A program made the translations under genes and the position numbers. Shown piece by piece: positions 1 through 10,290 of a stretch of 64,000 nt of DNA; the first letter of the stretch is position 1; every line of letters starts with the position of its first letter. The notes below the pieces were generated by a model that made no database searches, was not told the DNA's origin, and saw nothing but the letters and a program-made list of their open reading frames with translations. The DNA is from Tsukamurella ocularis (GTDB lineage Bacteria; Actinomycetota; Actinomycetes; Mycobacteriales; Mycobacteriaceae), in NCBI RefSeq assembly GCF_024807615.1, contig NZ_JANUCJ010000003.1, forward strand, positions 744,001 through 808,000, in the 5' to 3' direction.

Positions 1-2
1 CG

Positions 3-92
3 TGCCGGATCGCCTGCACCACCGTCCTCGCCATGACCGGCCCCGTCGTCGCGATCCTCCTCCTCACCGTGCTCGCAGCCGCGTCGAACTGA
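3..92 (+). CDS. C-terminal fragment of an unknown membrane protein
   Basis: An open frame enters from the left edge and ends at a TGA at 90-92. The 29 visible residues include one hydrophobic stretch (VVAILLLTVLAAA) followed by a short tail, as expected for the last membrane helix of an integral membrane protein. No family can be named from so little. It points toward lon, so the two genes are convergent. Confidence 0.4.
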   Translation, partial: CRIACTTVLAMTGPVVAILLLTVLAAASN

Positions 93-171
93 CCGCGGCC
101 GAGCACGCGCGGGCACGCCGGGCATGAGGCTCGTCCCCCGCGCCGCGCCGAATCCCCTCGGATCCGTTCAC

Positions 172-290
172 TCCCCCACGAGAAGCCGCTCCCCTGATGA
201 GGGAGCGGCCGTCCCCCACGCGGCGCCGATTCCCCCACGCAACGCCAAGCTCTCCCCCGCCCGACGCCGGCTCCCCCACGAAACGCCGAG
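172..290. repeat. Degenerate ~20-bp tandem repeat between convergent genes
   Basis: The unit TCCCCCACGnnrCGCCrr is repeated: copies begin at 172, 212, 231, about 253 (weaker, TCCCCCGCC) and 272. Read on the minus strand (the lon sense strand) the unit is GGCGTTnCGTGGGGGA. The array lies downstream of lon and of the left-edge gene, so it is transcribed only as 3-prime untranslated sequence, if at all. No reading frame is preserved across the copies. Confidence 0.6.
185..209. terminator. 9-bp perfect hairpin between convergent genes
   Basis: GCCGCTCCC and GGGAGCGGC form a perfect 9-bp stem around a 7-nt loop. It sits inside the tandem-repeat region, about 125 nt past the lon stop codon and about 90 nt past the stop of the left-edge gene. 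There is no T-tract, as is common for actinobacterial terminators, so termination is inferred from position only. Confidence 0.45.
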
Positions 291-332
291 CGGGCGGGCC
301 GCCGAAGCGACCCGCCCGCACCGTCGAACCCG

Positions 333-2669
<2,337 letters not shown>

Positions 2670-2699
2670 GGGACCTCCAAAGTTCAGTCTGACCCGCTC

Positions 2700-2743
2700 A
2701 ACGCCGATGCCCGGCCGGGTTGTTCCGGCCGGGCATCGGCGTT
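2700..2743. terminator. 19-bp perfect terminator hairpin after the metal ATPase gene
   Basis: AACGCCGATGCCCGGCCGG pairs perfectly with its complement around the loop GTTGTT (2719-2724). It begins 16 nt after the ATPase stop codon and ends about 30 nt before the lon start. It should insulate lon from read-through. No U-run follows on either strand. Confidence 0.75.
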
Positions 2744-2758
2744 CGCCCTCAGCGGATT

Positions 2759-4774
2759 TCAGGCCGCCACAGGCTCGCGTTCGGGGCGCGCCTCGTGCTC
2801 GACCCCTTCGTGCTCCCGCCCCACCTCGAAGCGCAGCAGCCGCAGCGCGTTGGCCACGACGATGAGCGTCGAGCCCTCATGGATGAAGACCACCGGCCCC
2901 ATCGGCATGCCGAGGAAGGTCACGATCACGAGGAAGACGACGATGCCGAGCGAGGCGATGAGGTTCTGGCGGATGATCCGGCTCGTCTGCCGGCTCAGCC
3001 GCACCGCGAAGGGCAGGCGACCCAGGTCATCGCTCATCAACGCGACGTCGGCGGTCTCCAGCGCCACCGCCGAGCCGGCGGCGCCCATCGCGATACCCAC
3101 GTCGGCCTGCGCCATCGCGGGGGCGTCGTTGACGCCGTCGCCGACCATGGCGCACCGTCGGGCGTCCGTCCCGGCGCCGGAGAGGCCCCGGACCTGGGTG
3201 ACCTTGTCCTCGGGCAGCAGTCCGCCGAGCGCCCGGTCGACGCCCACCTCGCGGCCCACGGCCTCCGCCACCTGCTGGTGGTCGCCGGAGATCATCACGA
3301 TGTCGGTCATCCCGGACTCGCGCAGCCGGTCGAGCACCTGTCCGGCCTCCCGGCGCGGAGTGTCCATCACGCCGATCACGCCGAGGAAGCGGCCGCCGCG
3401 GCGCACGATCATCAGGGTGCGGCCGGCGGCCTGCAGACGCGCGACCTCCGCGGCGACGGGTTCGAGCGAGACGTCCATGTCGGTGAACAGGCGCTCGTTG
3501 CCGATCTCCACGTTCTCGCCGCCGATGCTCGCGCGGACGCCGCGGCCGGTGACGGACTGCAGGTCGGAGGCAGTGAGCACCGTCGACGTGCGGGCCGCGA
3601 CGGCCTCTGCGACCGCAGCGGCGAGGGGGTGGTCGGAGAGCTTCTCGACGGCGAGGGTGGTCGCGAGCAGCTCGTCGAGCTCGACGCCGGGCGCGGCGAC
3701 GGTGTCGGTGACCCGCGGCTCGCCCCAGGTGAGCGTGCCTGTCTTGTCGAAGGCGATCGACGTAACGCGTCCCAGCGTCTCGAGCGGGGCGCCGCCCTTG
3801 ACGAGCACGCCGGCGCGGGCCGCGCGGGCGACACCGGCGAGCACGGCTGAAGGGGTGGCCAGCGCCAGCGCGCAGGGGCTCGCGGCGACGAGCACGGCCA
3901 TCGCGAGGTAGAAGGCGTCGTCGAAGGGATTGCCGAGAGCGAAGTAGCCGACCAGGAAGACTCCGATGACGAACGCGATCACGGCGGGCACGTAGATCCG
4001 CTGGAACCTGTCGAGGAAGCGCTGCGTGGGCGACTTGGCCTGGTCGGTGGACGCGACGAGCTCGACGACCTTGCTCAGCGTGGAGTCCTTCGCCAGCGCC
4101 GTGACCTGCACGACGAGCGCGCCGGAGCCGTTGACGGTGCCCGCGAAGACCTTGTTCTCGTCGGCGAGGCGGCCGGTGCGGGCCGGATCGAGGGGCTCCT
4201 TCTCGACGGGCATCGACTCGCCCGTGACGGCGCTCTGGTCGATCGCGGACCGGCCGTCGACGACCACGCCGTCGGAGCTGACGCGGGCGTTGGGGCGGAT
4301 CAGCACGAGGTCGCCGACGGCGACGTCCTCCACCTGCCGGTCGACGAACTCGCCCGCCGTGGTCGACGGTCCGCCGACGTGCACCAGAGCGGTGCGGGGC
4401 GCGAGGCCGGCGAGTGCCTCGATCGACTTCGAGGCCCTGGCCAGCGCGAACTCCTCGAGTGCATGGCCGAGGCTGAACAGGAACAGCAGCACCGCGCCCT
4501 CGGCGAACCGCCCGATGGAGGCGGCGCCGATCGCCGCGACCAGCATGAGGAAGTCGACCTCGAACTTGCCGTTCAGCGTGGACTTGATGGCGGAGCGGAT
4601 GGTGAAGAAGCCGCCGAAGAAGTACGTGGCGAGGAAGAGGGCGGTGCCGACGTCGGGCAGCTTCAGTGCGTACTCGGCGATCATGCCCGCGGTGTAGGTG
4701 ACGCCCGAGGCGATGGCGAAGCCGATCTCCCACCGCGCCGAGTGGCCGGATTCGTGGTCGTGTTCTGCGCTCAT
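2759..4774 (-). CDS. P1B-4-type heavy-metal exporting ATPase (Co/Fe-type, CtpD/CtpJ-like)
   Basis: Inner-membrane P-type ATPase that exports transition-metal ions; 671 aa from the chosen ATG. Visible landmarks: actuator TGES at about 184-187, the ion-binding SPC motif (AASPCALAL) at about 299-301 in place of CPC, the phosphorylated aspartate in DKTGT at 343-347, and HEGST near 632-636 in the last transmembrane part. SPC plus HEG(G/S)(S/T) is the P1B-4 signature, a subgroup known for cobalt or ferrous iron export. There is no N-terminal CxxC metal-binding domain; instead there is a short His-rich start (HDHESGH) and a His/Glu-rich tail. An in-frame ATG 30 nt upstream lies inside a palindromic operator-like sequence, so it is less likely to be the start. 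The metal itself is inferred. Confidence 0.88.
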   Translation of the reverse strand: MSAEHDHESGHSARWEIGFAIASGVTYTAGMIAEYALKLPDVGTALFLATYFFGGFFTIRSAIKSTLNGKFEVDFLMLVAAIGAASIGRFAEGAVLLFLFSLGHALEEFALARASKSIEALAGLAPRTALVHVGGPSTTAGEFVDRQVEDVAVGDLVLIRPNARVSSDGVVVDGRSAIDQSAVTGESMPVEKEPLDPARTGRLADENKVFAGTVNGSGALVVQVTALAKDSTLSKVVELVASTDQAKSPTQRFLDRFQRIYVPAVIAFVIGVFLVGYFALGNPFDDAFYLAMAVLVAASPCALALATPSAVLAGVARAARAGVLVKGGAPLETLGRVTSIAFDKTGTLTWGEPRVTDTVAAPGVELDELLATTLAVEKLSDHPLAAAVAEAVAARTSTVLTASDLQSVTGRGVRASIGGENVEIGNERLFTDMDVSLEPVAAEVARLQAAGRTLMIVRRGGRFLGVIGVMDTPRREAGQVLDRLRESGMTDIVMISGDHQQVAEAVGREVGVDRALGGLLPEDKVTQVRGLSGAGTDARRCAMVGDGVNDAPAMAQADVGIAMGAAGSAVALETADVALMSDDLGRLPFAVRLSRQTSRIIRQNLIASLGIVVFLVIVTFLGMPMGPVVFIHEGSTLIVVANALRLLRFEVGREHEGVEHEARPEREPVAA

Positions 4775-4842
4775 GGCCTGAGCGTATGTCACATATGCAT
4801 ACATTGCAATATATTGCTGTCTGGCCTTTCTAGAATCGTCCC
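4775..4842. promoter_or_regulatory. AT-rich divergent control region with palindromes
   Basis: In this GC-rich sequence the gap between the metal ATPase and crtI is strikingly AT-rich. It holds a perfect 12-bp palindrome GCAATATATTGC (4806-4817) and an adjacent imperfect one, ACATATGCATACAT (4791-4804, core TATGCATA). Such paired AT-rich palindromes are typical operators for ArsR/SmtB-type or MerR-type metal sensors, but no sensor gene is adjacent. Regulation of the ATPase by metal is an inference. Confidence 0.55.
4831..4836 (+). promoter_or_regulatory. -10 element for leaderless crtI
   Basis: TAGAAT followed by six nucleotides and the GTG start of crtI. No ribosome binding site is present upstream, so the transcript probably begins at the start codon. 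Confidence 0.6.
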
Positions 4843-6291
4843 GTGCACATCGGAATCATCGGGGCGGGACTGTCCGGGCTGTCGGCGGCGCTGCACCTAC
4901 TCGGGGCGGGTCACGAGGTCACCGTGATCGAGCGGTCGGCGCAGGTCGGCGGACGCGCGGGGACGGAGCGCATCCGCGGGCACCTCGTCGATCCGGGCGC
5001 GAGCGTGCTCACCATGCCGGAGCTCGTCTTCGACGCCCTCGCCGCAGGCGGACTGGACCGATTCGATGCCGAGAACGAGCTGGACCTGCTCCCCGTCACG
5101 CCCGCCTACGCGGGCCGCTTCCCCGCGCTCGACGGACTACCGCCGAGTGTCCTGCACGTCCCGGACGACCTCGCGGTGGACGAACACATGCGCTGGCAGG
5201 AGGCGATGTTCGACGCCGCCTACGAACGGTTCATCGGCGGCGACGCCGCGTGGAGCTCGTACGCGAATCCGCGCGACCTCGCCGCCCTGGGGCGACTGGT
5301 AAAGCTGGGTGCGCTGCGCTCGATGCAGCATCAGGTGGACCGCCGCGTTCACGACCCCCGCGCCCGCCGCATGCTCACCTTCCAGGCGCTGTACGCGGGC
5401 GTCGCGCCGTCGGCAGCACGGGCGGTGTACGCCGTGATCTCGCACATGGACGTGGGTCGCGGCGTCTGGTACCCGCGGGCCGGCATGGGGCACGTCGCCT
5501 CCGTCATGGCCGAGCAGGTCGAGCGCGCCGGCGGCACCGTCCTCCTCGGACACGAGGTGATCGGCCTCGATGGCCGACGCGGGCTCGCGACCGGGCTCCG
5601 GGCACGCTCGGACGCCGGTGTGCGGCAGCTCGGGTTCGACGGGGTGGTGCTCACCGCCGACGCTCCGATCACCGACCGGCTCATCGCGCCGCTGGGCGGG
5701 CGGGCGCCGCGCAAGGTGCGGCTGTCGCCGTCGGCGGTGGTCGCGCACCTCGACGTGGATCTGGACCTGCAGGACCACTGGCCGACGCAGGCGCACCACA
5801 CGCTGGACTTCGGCGCCGCGTGGGAGCAGACATTCGCGGAGATCACCGCGACGCGGGGCCGCGGGCGGCTCATGAGCGACCCGTCGTTCCTCATCACGCG
5901 GCCGTCGGTCACGACGGGCGAGCCCGGACCGGTGAGCGTGCTGGCGCCCTGCCCGAACGTGGAATCGGCGCCGCTGGACTGGGACACGATCGGCGCCGAC
6001 TACGTGCGCGACGCGCTGCGAACCCTGGAGGGCCGCGGCTACCGCGGGATCACCGGCGCGGAGGTGCTCCACGTGGACACCCCGGCGGACTGGGCACGAC
6101 AGGGCATGTCGGCGGGCACCCCGTTCGCCGCGGCGCACACCCTGACCCAGACGGGGCCGCTCCGCAGGCCGCAGCGGGTCCCCGGGATCGCGAACGCGGT
6201 GCTCGCGGGGTCGATGACGCACCCCGGCGTCGGCGTGCCCCCCGCGCTGATCTCCGGCCGACTGGCCGCGCAGGCGCTCGGCTCCTCGTGA
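4843..6291 (+). CDS. crtI: CrtI-family phytoene desaturase / carotenoid oxidoreductase
   Basis: FAD-dependent desaturase or related carotenoid oxidoreductase acting at the membrane; 482 aa. The N-terminal dinucleotide-binding motif GIIGAGLSGLSAAL (about 4-17) is followed by an ERSAQVGGRAG segment typical of the family. A middle FQALYAG...HMD...GVWYPRAGM block and a C-terminal SMTHPGVGVPPALISGRLAA block match CrtI-type enzymes. The GTG start has no Shine-Dalgarno but sits 6 nt after TAGAAT, so translation is probably leaderless. The expected partner, crtB, lies about 5 kb downstream on the other strand rather than next to it. A different carotenoid-modifying activity (isomerase, ketolase) is possible. 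The gene is divergent from the metal ATPase. Confidence 0.85.
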   Translation: MHIGIIGAGLSGLSAALHLLGAGHEVTVIERSAQVGGRAGTERIRGHLVDPGASVLTMPELVFDALAAGGLDRFDAENELDLLPVTPAYAGRFPALDGLPPSVLHVPDDLAVDEHMRWQEAMFDAAYERFIGGDAAWSSYANPRDLAALGRLVKLGALRSMQHQVDRRVHDPRARRMLTFQALYAGVAPSAARAVYAVISHMDVGRGVWYPRAGMGHVASVMAEQVERAGGTVLLGHEVIGLDGRRGLATGLRARSDAGVRQLGFDGVVLTADAPITDRLIAPLGGRAPRKVRLSPSAVVAHLDVDLDLQDHWPTQAHHTLDFGAAWEQTFAEITATRGRGRLMSDPSFLITRPSVTTGEPGPVSVLAPCPNVESAPLDWDTIGADYVRDALRTLEGRGYRGITGAEVLHVDTPADWARQGMSAGTPFAAAHTLTQTGPLRRPQRVPGIANAVLAGSMTHPGVGVPPALISGRLAAQALGSS

Positions 6292-6359
6292 AACCGGCCG
6301 AATTCGCCATCACGAGGGAAGATTCGGCCTCGTGACGCAGAATTCGCCCGATTTCACGA
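6286..6359. terminator. Nested inverted repeat between convergent genes (element copy 1)
   Basis: Outer arms 6286-6305 and 6340-6359 match at 18 of 20 positions (TCGTGAAAyCGGsCGAATTC). An inner perfect 8-bp stem, TCACGAGG/CCTCGTGA, pairs 6310-6317 with 6328-6335. The element overlaps the crtI stop codon and ends just before the stop of the opposing gene, as a bidirectional terminator would. A related element is found at 24336-24400. Confidence 0.65.
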
Positions 6360-6366
6360 CGTATTC

Positions 6367-6846
6367 CTAGAGCAGGGCGTCGATCTGGTTCATCGCCTGG
6401 GTCATGCCCTCTTCCATGCCCATCTCGAGAACCTGCTCGAGCTGCTCGAGTGACCGGTGCGTGGCGGTGAGGGTCATGTGCGTGACATCGCCGTCGCGCG
6501 CGATGACGACGGTGGTCGTGGAGTGGTCCTCGGGGTCGACGGGCTCGCCGTCCTCACCGGCGAAGCCGTCGCGGAAGGTGAAGGTCGACGGGGCGTCGGT
6601 GGACACCGTCGAGAACCAGCCGCTGGCCTTCGTGCCGTCCGGACCGGTCATGTAGTAACGGGACTCGCCGCCGGGCCGCAGCTCGTGACGGACGAAGGTA
6701 GCGGGCCATCCGGGCGGGCCCCACCACTTCTCCAGCAGCCGGGGATCCTCCCAGAGCTGCCAGACCCGCTCCGGGGAGGCGGCGAACTCGGCCTCCAGAG
6801 TGAAGGTGAGCGCCTCGCGATCGGCTCCGGTGGTGAGCACGGGCAT
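6367..6846 (-). CDS. SRPBCC / AHSA1-like domain protein
   Basis: 159-aa cytoplasmic protein of the START-like SRPBCC superfamily, AHSA1-like branch. Family features: a FEASPERVWQLWEDPRLLEKWW-like N-terminus with the typical W-W-GP run, a GG(E)SRYYM strand and a C-terminal amphipathic helix ending in MNQIDALL. These domains form a hydrophobic ligand cavity; the ligand is unknown. The ATG has TGAGGAG upstream and begins 11 nt after the stop of the ArsR-type gene, so the two form one operon. ArsR plus AHSA1 is a very common two-gene unit, usually with the regulator controlling the pair. The specific role is not known. Confidence 0.85.
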   Translation of the reverse strand: MPVLTTGADREALTFTLEAEFAASPERVWQLWEDPRLLEKWWGPPGWPATFVRHELRPGGESRYYMTGPDGTKASGWFSTVSTDAPSTFTFRDGFAGEDGEPVDPEDHSTTTVVIARDGDVTHMTLTATHRSLEQLEQVLEMGMEEGMTQAMNQIDALL

Positions 6847-6857
6847 GATGGAACTCC

Positions 6858-7196
6858 TCAATCGTTCGGGGGGTCGAGCAGCGCGTCCATGCGCGCCACT
6901 CGTCCCCGCCACAGGTCCTCGTATCCGCGCAGCATGCGGGTGCCGCGCGCGATGGTCTCGACGTCCGGGCCGACCAGGACCTCGCGGCCCCGCCGGGTCT
7001 TGACGACCAGGCCGGCCTTCTCCAGCACCGCCACGTGCTTCTGCACCGCCGCGAAGCTCATCTCGTAGCCGCGGGCGAGCTCCGAGACGGAGCACTCCCG
7101 CCCAATCACCCGGACGACGATGTCGCGCCGGGTGCGATCCGCGAGGGCGTGGAAGAGGCGGTCCGCTTCGTCCGATGCGAGTTCATCTACAACCAT
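6858..7196 (-). CDS. ArsR-family winged-helix transcriptional regulator
   Basis: 112-aa DNA-binding protein. The winged-helix core runs from about residue 12 (LFHALADRTRRDIV) through SVSELARGYEMSFAAVQKHVAVLEKAG to a wing, VVKTRRGREVLV. No metal-binding CxC is visible, so it belongs to the non-metal ArsR branch usually paired with AHSA1 proteins. I chose the ATG giving MVVDEL; a longer frame upstream lacks family sequence. It is first in the operon with the SRPBCC gene and divergent from the 7354 operon, so the 157-bp gap probably holds its operator. Confidence 0.87.
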   Translation of the reverse strand: MVVDELASDEADRLFHALADRTRRDIVVRVIGRECSVSELARGYEMSFAAVQKHVAVLEKAGLVVKTRRGREVLVGPDVETIARGTRMLRGYEDLWRGRVARMDALLDPPND

Positions 7197-7353
7197 CGAG
7201 TTGTACGTTACCGCCGTCACATACGGCCCGCAAGAGCTTCGGCCCAGCCGCCCGAAAGTGATAGATTCCGTGCCGAGTGCTCTCACAGCCGGTAGCGCTC
7301 ACTGGACATCAGGGTGTTGAATGTCAAGACACCCACGTGGAAGGAGTCGGACG

Positions 7354-8250
7354 ATGAGTTCGCGCACATCGGCCCAGCAGCACGAGCCCGCAGAGGTCGA
7401 GATCCACGCCCGGAACGTGGAGTTCGACTGGGAGAACGTGCCACTCGAGTGGATCCCCGGCGAGCCCGTGGCCAGCGACATCATCAGCAGCATCCTGCAC
7501 TCCGTGCTCCCCGAGGGCGAGCGCTGGTTCTGCGAGGTCTACACCGAGGCGCTGCCCTTCGTGAAGGACGAGAACCTCGCCCGTACGATGCGCGGCTTCA
7601 TCGGCCAGGAGGCCATGCACGCCGAGTCGCACGATCGCGCGCTGTCCGAGTACCTGCAGCGCTGCGGCATCGACACCCAGCCCGTGGCCCGGCAGTTCGA
7701 GTACATCTTCCGCAGGATCCTCGCGCCGCGGACCTACCACTCGGACCGCGCCCAGTACAACGACATGGTGCAGCGGCTCTGGCTGATCGCCGCGGTCGAG
7801 CACTACACCGCGATCCTCGGCGTCTTCGCGCTCAACAATGCGTGGGACGACTACAACGTCGACCCGACGATGGCCGACATCTGTCGCTGGCACGGCGCCG
7901 AGGAGGTCGAGCACCGCTCCGTCGCGCATGACGTGGCGAACTACTTCGACCCGAGCTACTTCCACCGCTGCCGCGCGATGATCGTGGGCATCGTCTTCCT
8001 CATCCTCGCGCTGCACCGCACGTCGGGCTACATGCTGCGCAAGGATCCGAACTTCAGCTACTCCTACCCGCGCCTGTGGTGGGAGTACCTCAAGGGCTCC
8101 CGCAAGAACATCCTGCCGAAGCTGCGGGACGTCGTGAAGTTCACGCTCATCTATTTCAAGCCGAGCTTCGACCCCGCGTCGATCGGGTCGACCGCGCAGG
8201 CCGTCGCGTACCTCGCGAAGTCGCCGGCCGCCCGGGCGGCGAACGGATGA
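7354..8250 (+). CDS. PF10118-type metal-binding protein, ferritin-like diiron pattern
   Basis: 298 aa; resembles the family annotated as predicted metal-dependent hydrolase (PF10118). The residues look like a diiron carboxylate site of the ferritin/oxygenase fold: E56 in GERWF, E86-x2-H89 in EAMH, E149-H150 in AVEHY, and E183/E186-H187 in AEEVEH. AAGGAG at 7341-7346 lies 7 nt before the chosen ATG. A longer frame starts upstream but lacks a ribosome site. The stop overlaps the start of a [2Fe-2S] flavin reductase (ATGA), so the two are translationally coupled. This suggests an oxygenase fed by the reductase rather than a hydrolase; that function is inference. Confidence 0.72.
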   Translation: MSSRTSAQQHEPAEVEIHARNVEFDWENVPLEWIPGEPVASDIISSILHSVLPEGERWFCEVYTEALPFVKDENLARTMRGFIGQEAMHAESHDRALSEYLQRCGIDTQPVARQFEYIFRRILAPRTYHSDRAQYNDMVQRLWLIAAVEHYTAILGVFALNNAWDDYNVDPTMADICRWHGAEEVEHRSVAHDVANYFDPSYFHRCRAMIVGIVFLILALHRTSGYMLRKDPNFSYSYPRLWWEYLKGSRKNILPKLRDVVKFTLIYFKPSFDPASIGSTAQAVAYLAKSPAARAANG

Positions 8251-9383
8251 CGGGCGAGCGCAAGGCACCGTCGGTCTTCCGTCCCTGGGGCGAGCCCGTC
8301 ACGGAGATCCCCCCGCACCTGTACGGTCGGTGGAAGCGGGATCCGCTGCTGCGCTTCGCCAACGCCTTCTTCGGCGTGACGATCCCGGCGTTCGCGCACC
8401 TGATGAAGCCGCGGCACCTGGCCGAACCCAGCACCAGCCGGGACCTGCGGGTGGTCTCGCGCGAGATCGTCGCGCACGACAAGGACGTCGTCGCCCTGAC
8501 CTTCGTCTCTGCGGACGACTCCCCGCTCCCCCGCTGGACGCCCGGCGCGCATCTCGATCTGCTGCTGCCCTCAGGCCGCATGCGCGAATACTCGCTGTGC
8601 GGCGACCCTGCGGACTCCGACACCTACCGCATCGCCGTGCGCCGGATCCCCGGCGGCGGAGGCGGTTCCGTCGAGGTGCACGAGACCCTGCAGGTCGGTT
8701 CGACGGTGACCGTCAAAGGCCCCCGCAACGGCATGCCGATGGCCGTACCCGGCCACGGCTCCTCCGCCGAGCATCTGCGCTTCGTCGCCGGCGGTATCGG
8801 CATCACGCCGATCCTGCCGATGATGATCGCCGCAGAGCGCCTGGGCCTGAGCTGGTCGATGCTCTACTCCGGCCGCTCCACCGACACCATCCCGTTCATC
8901 GCCGAGGTGGAGCGGTTCGGCGACAAGGTCGAGATCCGCACCGACGACGAGCACGGCATCCCCACCGCCGAGACGCTCATCGGCGAGACCCCGGGCCCGA
9001 CGGCGCTGTACGCCTGCGGCCCGATCCCGATGCTCGAATCGTTGCGCGTGGGCCTGATCGGCCGCACCGACGTCGAACTGCATTACGAGCGCTTCTCCGC
9101 GCCGCCCGTGGTGAACGGCAAGCCCTTCACCGCCACCCTGGCCCAATCCGGACAGACCCTGGACGTGGCCGCCGACGAGACGCTGCTGGCCGCGATCCTC
9201 AAGGCCAAGCCAGACGCCCCATACTCCTGTAAGCAGGGTTTCTGCGGCACCTGCCGGATGACGGTGACCGAGGGCGCCGTCGACCACCGGGACAAGACCC
9301 TGACGCCCTACGAGCGGGAGCAGGGTCAGATGCTGACCTGCGTGTCTCGCGCGGCCGGCGACCACCTGACCATCGATCTGTAA
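8247..9383 (+). CDS. Ferredoxin-type NAD(P)H oxidoreductase (FAD + C-terminal [2Fe-2S])
   Basis: 378 aa. The order is: a membrane-proximal N-terminal leader of about 60 residues; an FNR-type FAD domain with REYSLCG near 122; an NAD-binding domain with GGIGITPILPM; and a C-terminal plant-type ferredoxin domain with Cys328, Cys333, Cys336 and Cys365 as [2Fe-2S] ligands. This is the phthalate dioxygenase reductase / VanB-like arrangement, which moves electrons from NAD(P)H through flavin to an oxygenase. The start overlaps the stop of the diiron-like gene by ATGA, making that protein the likely acceptor. Two hydrolases follow in the same operon. Confidence 0.9.
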   Translation: MTGERKAPSVFRPWGEPVTEIPPHLYGRWKRDPLLRFANAFFGVTIPAFAHLMKPRHLAEPSTSRDLRVVSREIVAHDKDVVALTFVSADDSPLPRWTPGAHLDLLLPSGRMREYSLCGDPADSDTYRIAVRRIPGGGGGSVEVHETLQVGSTVTVKGPRNGMPMAVPGHGSSAEHLRFVAGGIGITPILPMMIAAERLGLSWSMLYSGRSTDTIPFIAEVERFGDKVEIRTDDEHGIPTAETLIGETPGPTALYACGPIPMLESLRVGLIGRTDVELHYERFSAPPVVNGKPFTATLAQSGQTLDVAADETLLAAILKAKPDAPYSCKQGFCGTCRMTVTEGAVDHRDKTLTPYEREQGQMLTCVSRAAGDHLTIDL

Positions 9384-9393
9384 GGCGCACACC

Positions 9394-10290
9394 ATGACCG
9401 ATCAGCACCGCTTCGACGTGACCACGTCCGACGGCCTCACCCTGGCGGGCTTCCGCTACGGCACCCACGACGCGGCGCGCCCGACGGTGCTCGCGATCCA
9501 CGGCTACCCCGACAACCACCACGTGTGGGACGGCGTCGCCGCGGCCCTCGACGGCCGCGCGAACGTCTACACCTTCGACGTGCGCGGCGCGGGCGACTCG
9601 GAGGCTCCGGCCGGCAAGGCCGGGTACCGGTTCGACCGCCTGATCTCGGACATCTCGCGGGTCATCGACGCGGTGCGCGAGGTCAGCGGCGACCGCTCGA
9701 AGCTGCACCTCATCGGCCACGACTGGGGCTCGATCCAGGGCTGGCACGCCGTGGTCGATCCCGCGGTCGCGGACAAGACCGCCTCGTACACGTCGGTGTC
9801 CGGACCGAACCTGAACCACGCCGGCGAGTACCTGCAGGGCGTCCGCAGCGCGAAAGACCTGCCGGCCCGACTGCGCCAGGCAGCGGGCTCGACGTACATC
9901 CCGTTCTTCCTCATCCCCGGGCTGGCCGACGCCACCTACAAGCGCGGTTGGGGCCAAAAGCTCATCGAGACGCTGGAGAAGCGCGGGACCGGCGGCAAAG
10001 TCGCCGATGGGTACACGCGCAGCGACCGCGATTTCACCAACGGCCTGAACCTGTACCGCGCCAACATGCCCGGCCCGTTCCTCAAGCCGGCGGACGCCAC
10101 CACGTCGGTGCCCGTGCAGGTGATCACGCCCGAGGGAGACCTGTTCGTGACGCCGCCGCTGCAGCTGGCCGGCCTGGAGAAGTCGCCGAAGTCGCGACAC
10201 GTCTCGGTGCCCGGCGGGCACTGGGTGGTGGCACAGAACCCCGGCCCGCTGGCCGACGCGACCTTCGAGTGGGTCGAGGCGAACCGGTGA
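9394..10290 (+). CDS. Alpha/beta hydrolase with Asp nucleophile motif (epoxide hydrolase-like)
   Basis: 298-aa cytoplasmic alpha/beta hydrolase. The oxyanion motif is HGYPDN near residue 35 and the nucleophile elbow is GHDWGS near 111, so the nucleophile is Asp, as in epoxide hydrolases and haloalkane dehalogenases rather than Ser esterases. A C-terminal PGGHWV supplies the catalytic His. It starts 10 nt after the reductase gene and its stop overlaps the next hydrolase start (GTGA), so all four genes form one operon. A plausible role is opening an epoxide or ester made by the upstream oxygenase pair; substrate unknown. Confidence 0.85.
   Translation: MTDQHRFDVTTSDGLTLAGFRYGTHDAARPTVLAIHGYPDNHHVWDGVAAALDGRANVYTFDVRGAGDSEAPAGKAGYRFDRLISDISRVIDAVREVSGDRSKLHLIGHDWGSIQGWHAVVDPAVADKTASYTSVSGPNLNHAGEYLQGVRSAKDLPARLRQAAGSTYIPFFLIPGLADATYKRGWGQKLIETLEKRGTGGKVADGYTRSDRDFTNGLNLYRANMPGPFLKPADATTSVPVQVITPEGDLFVTPPLQLAGLEKSPKSRHVSVPGGHWVVAQNPGPLADATFEWVEANR

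Noticed and set aside
2670-2699. A HspR/HAIR-like operator ahead of lon (TTGAG ... AACTT on the minus strand).
   Set aside because: The spacing is 11 nt rather than 7 and both arms are incomplete compared with CTTGAGT-N7-ACTCAAG.
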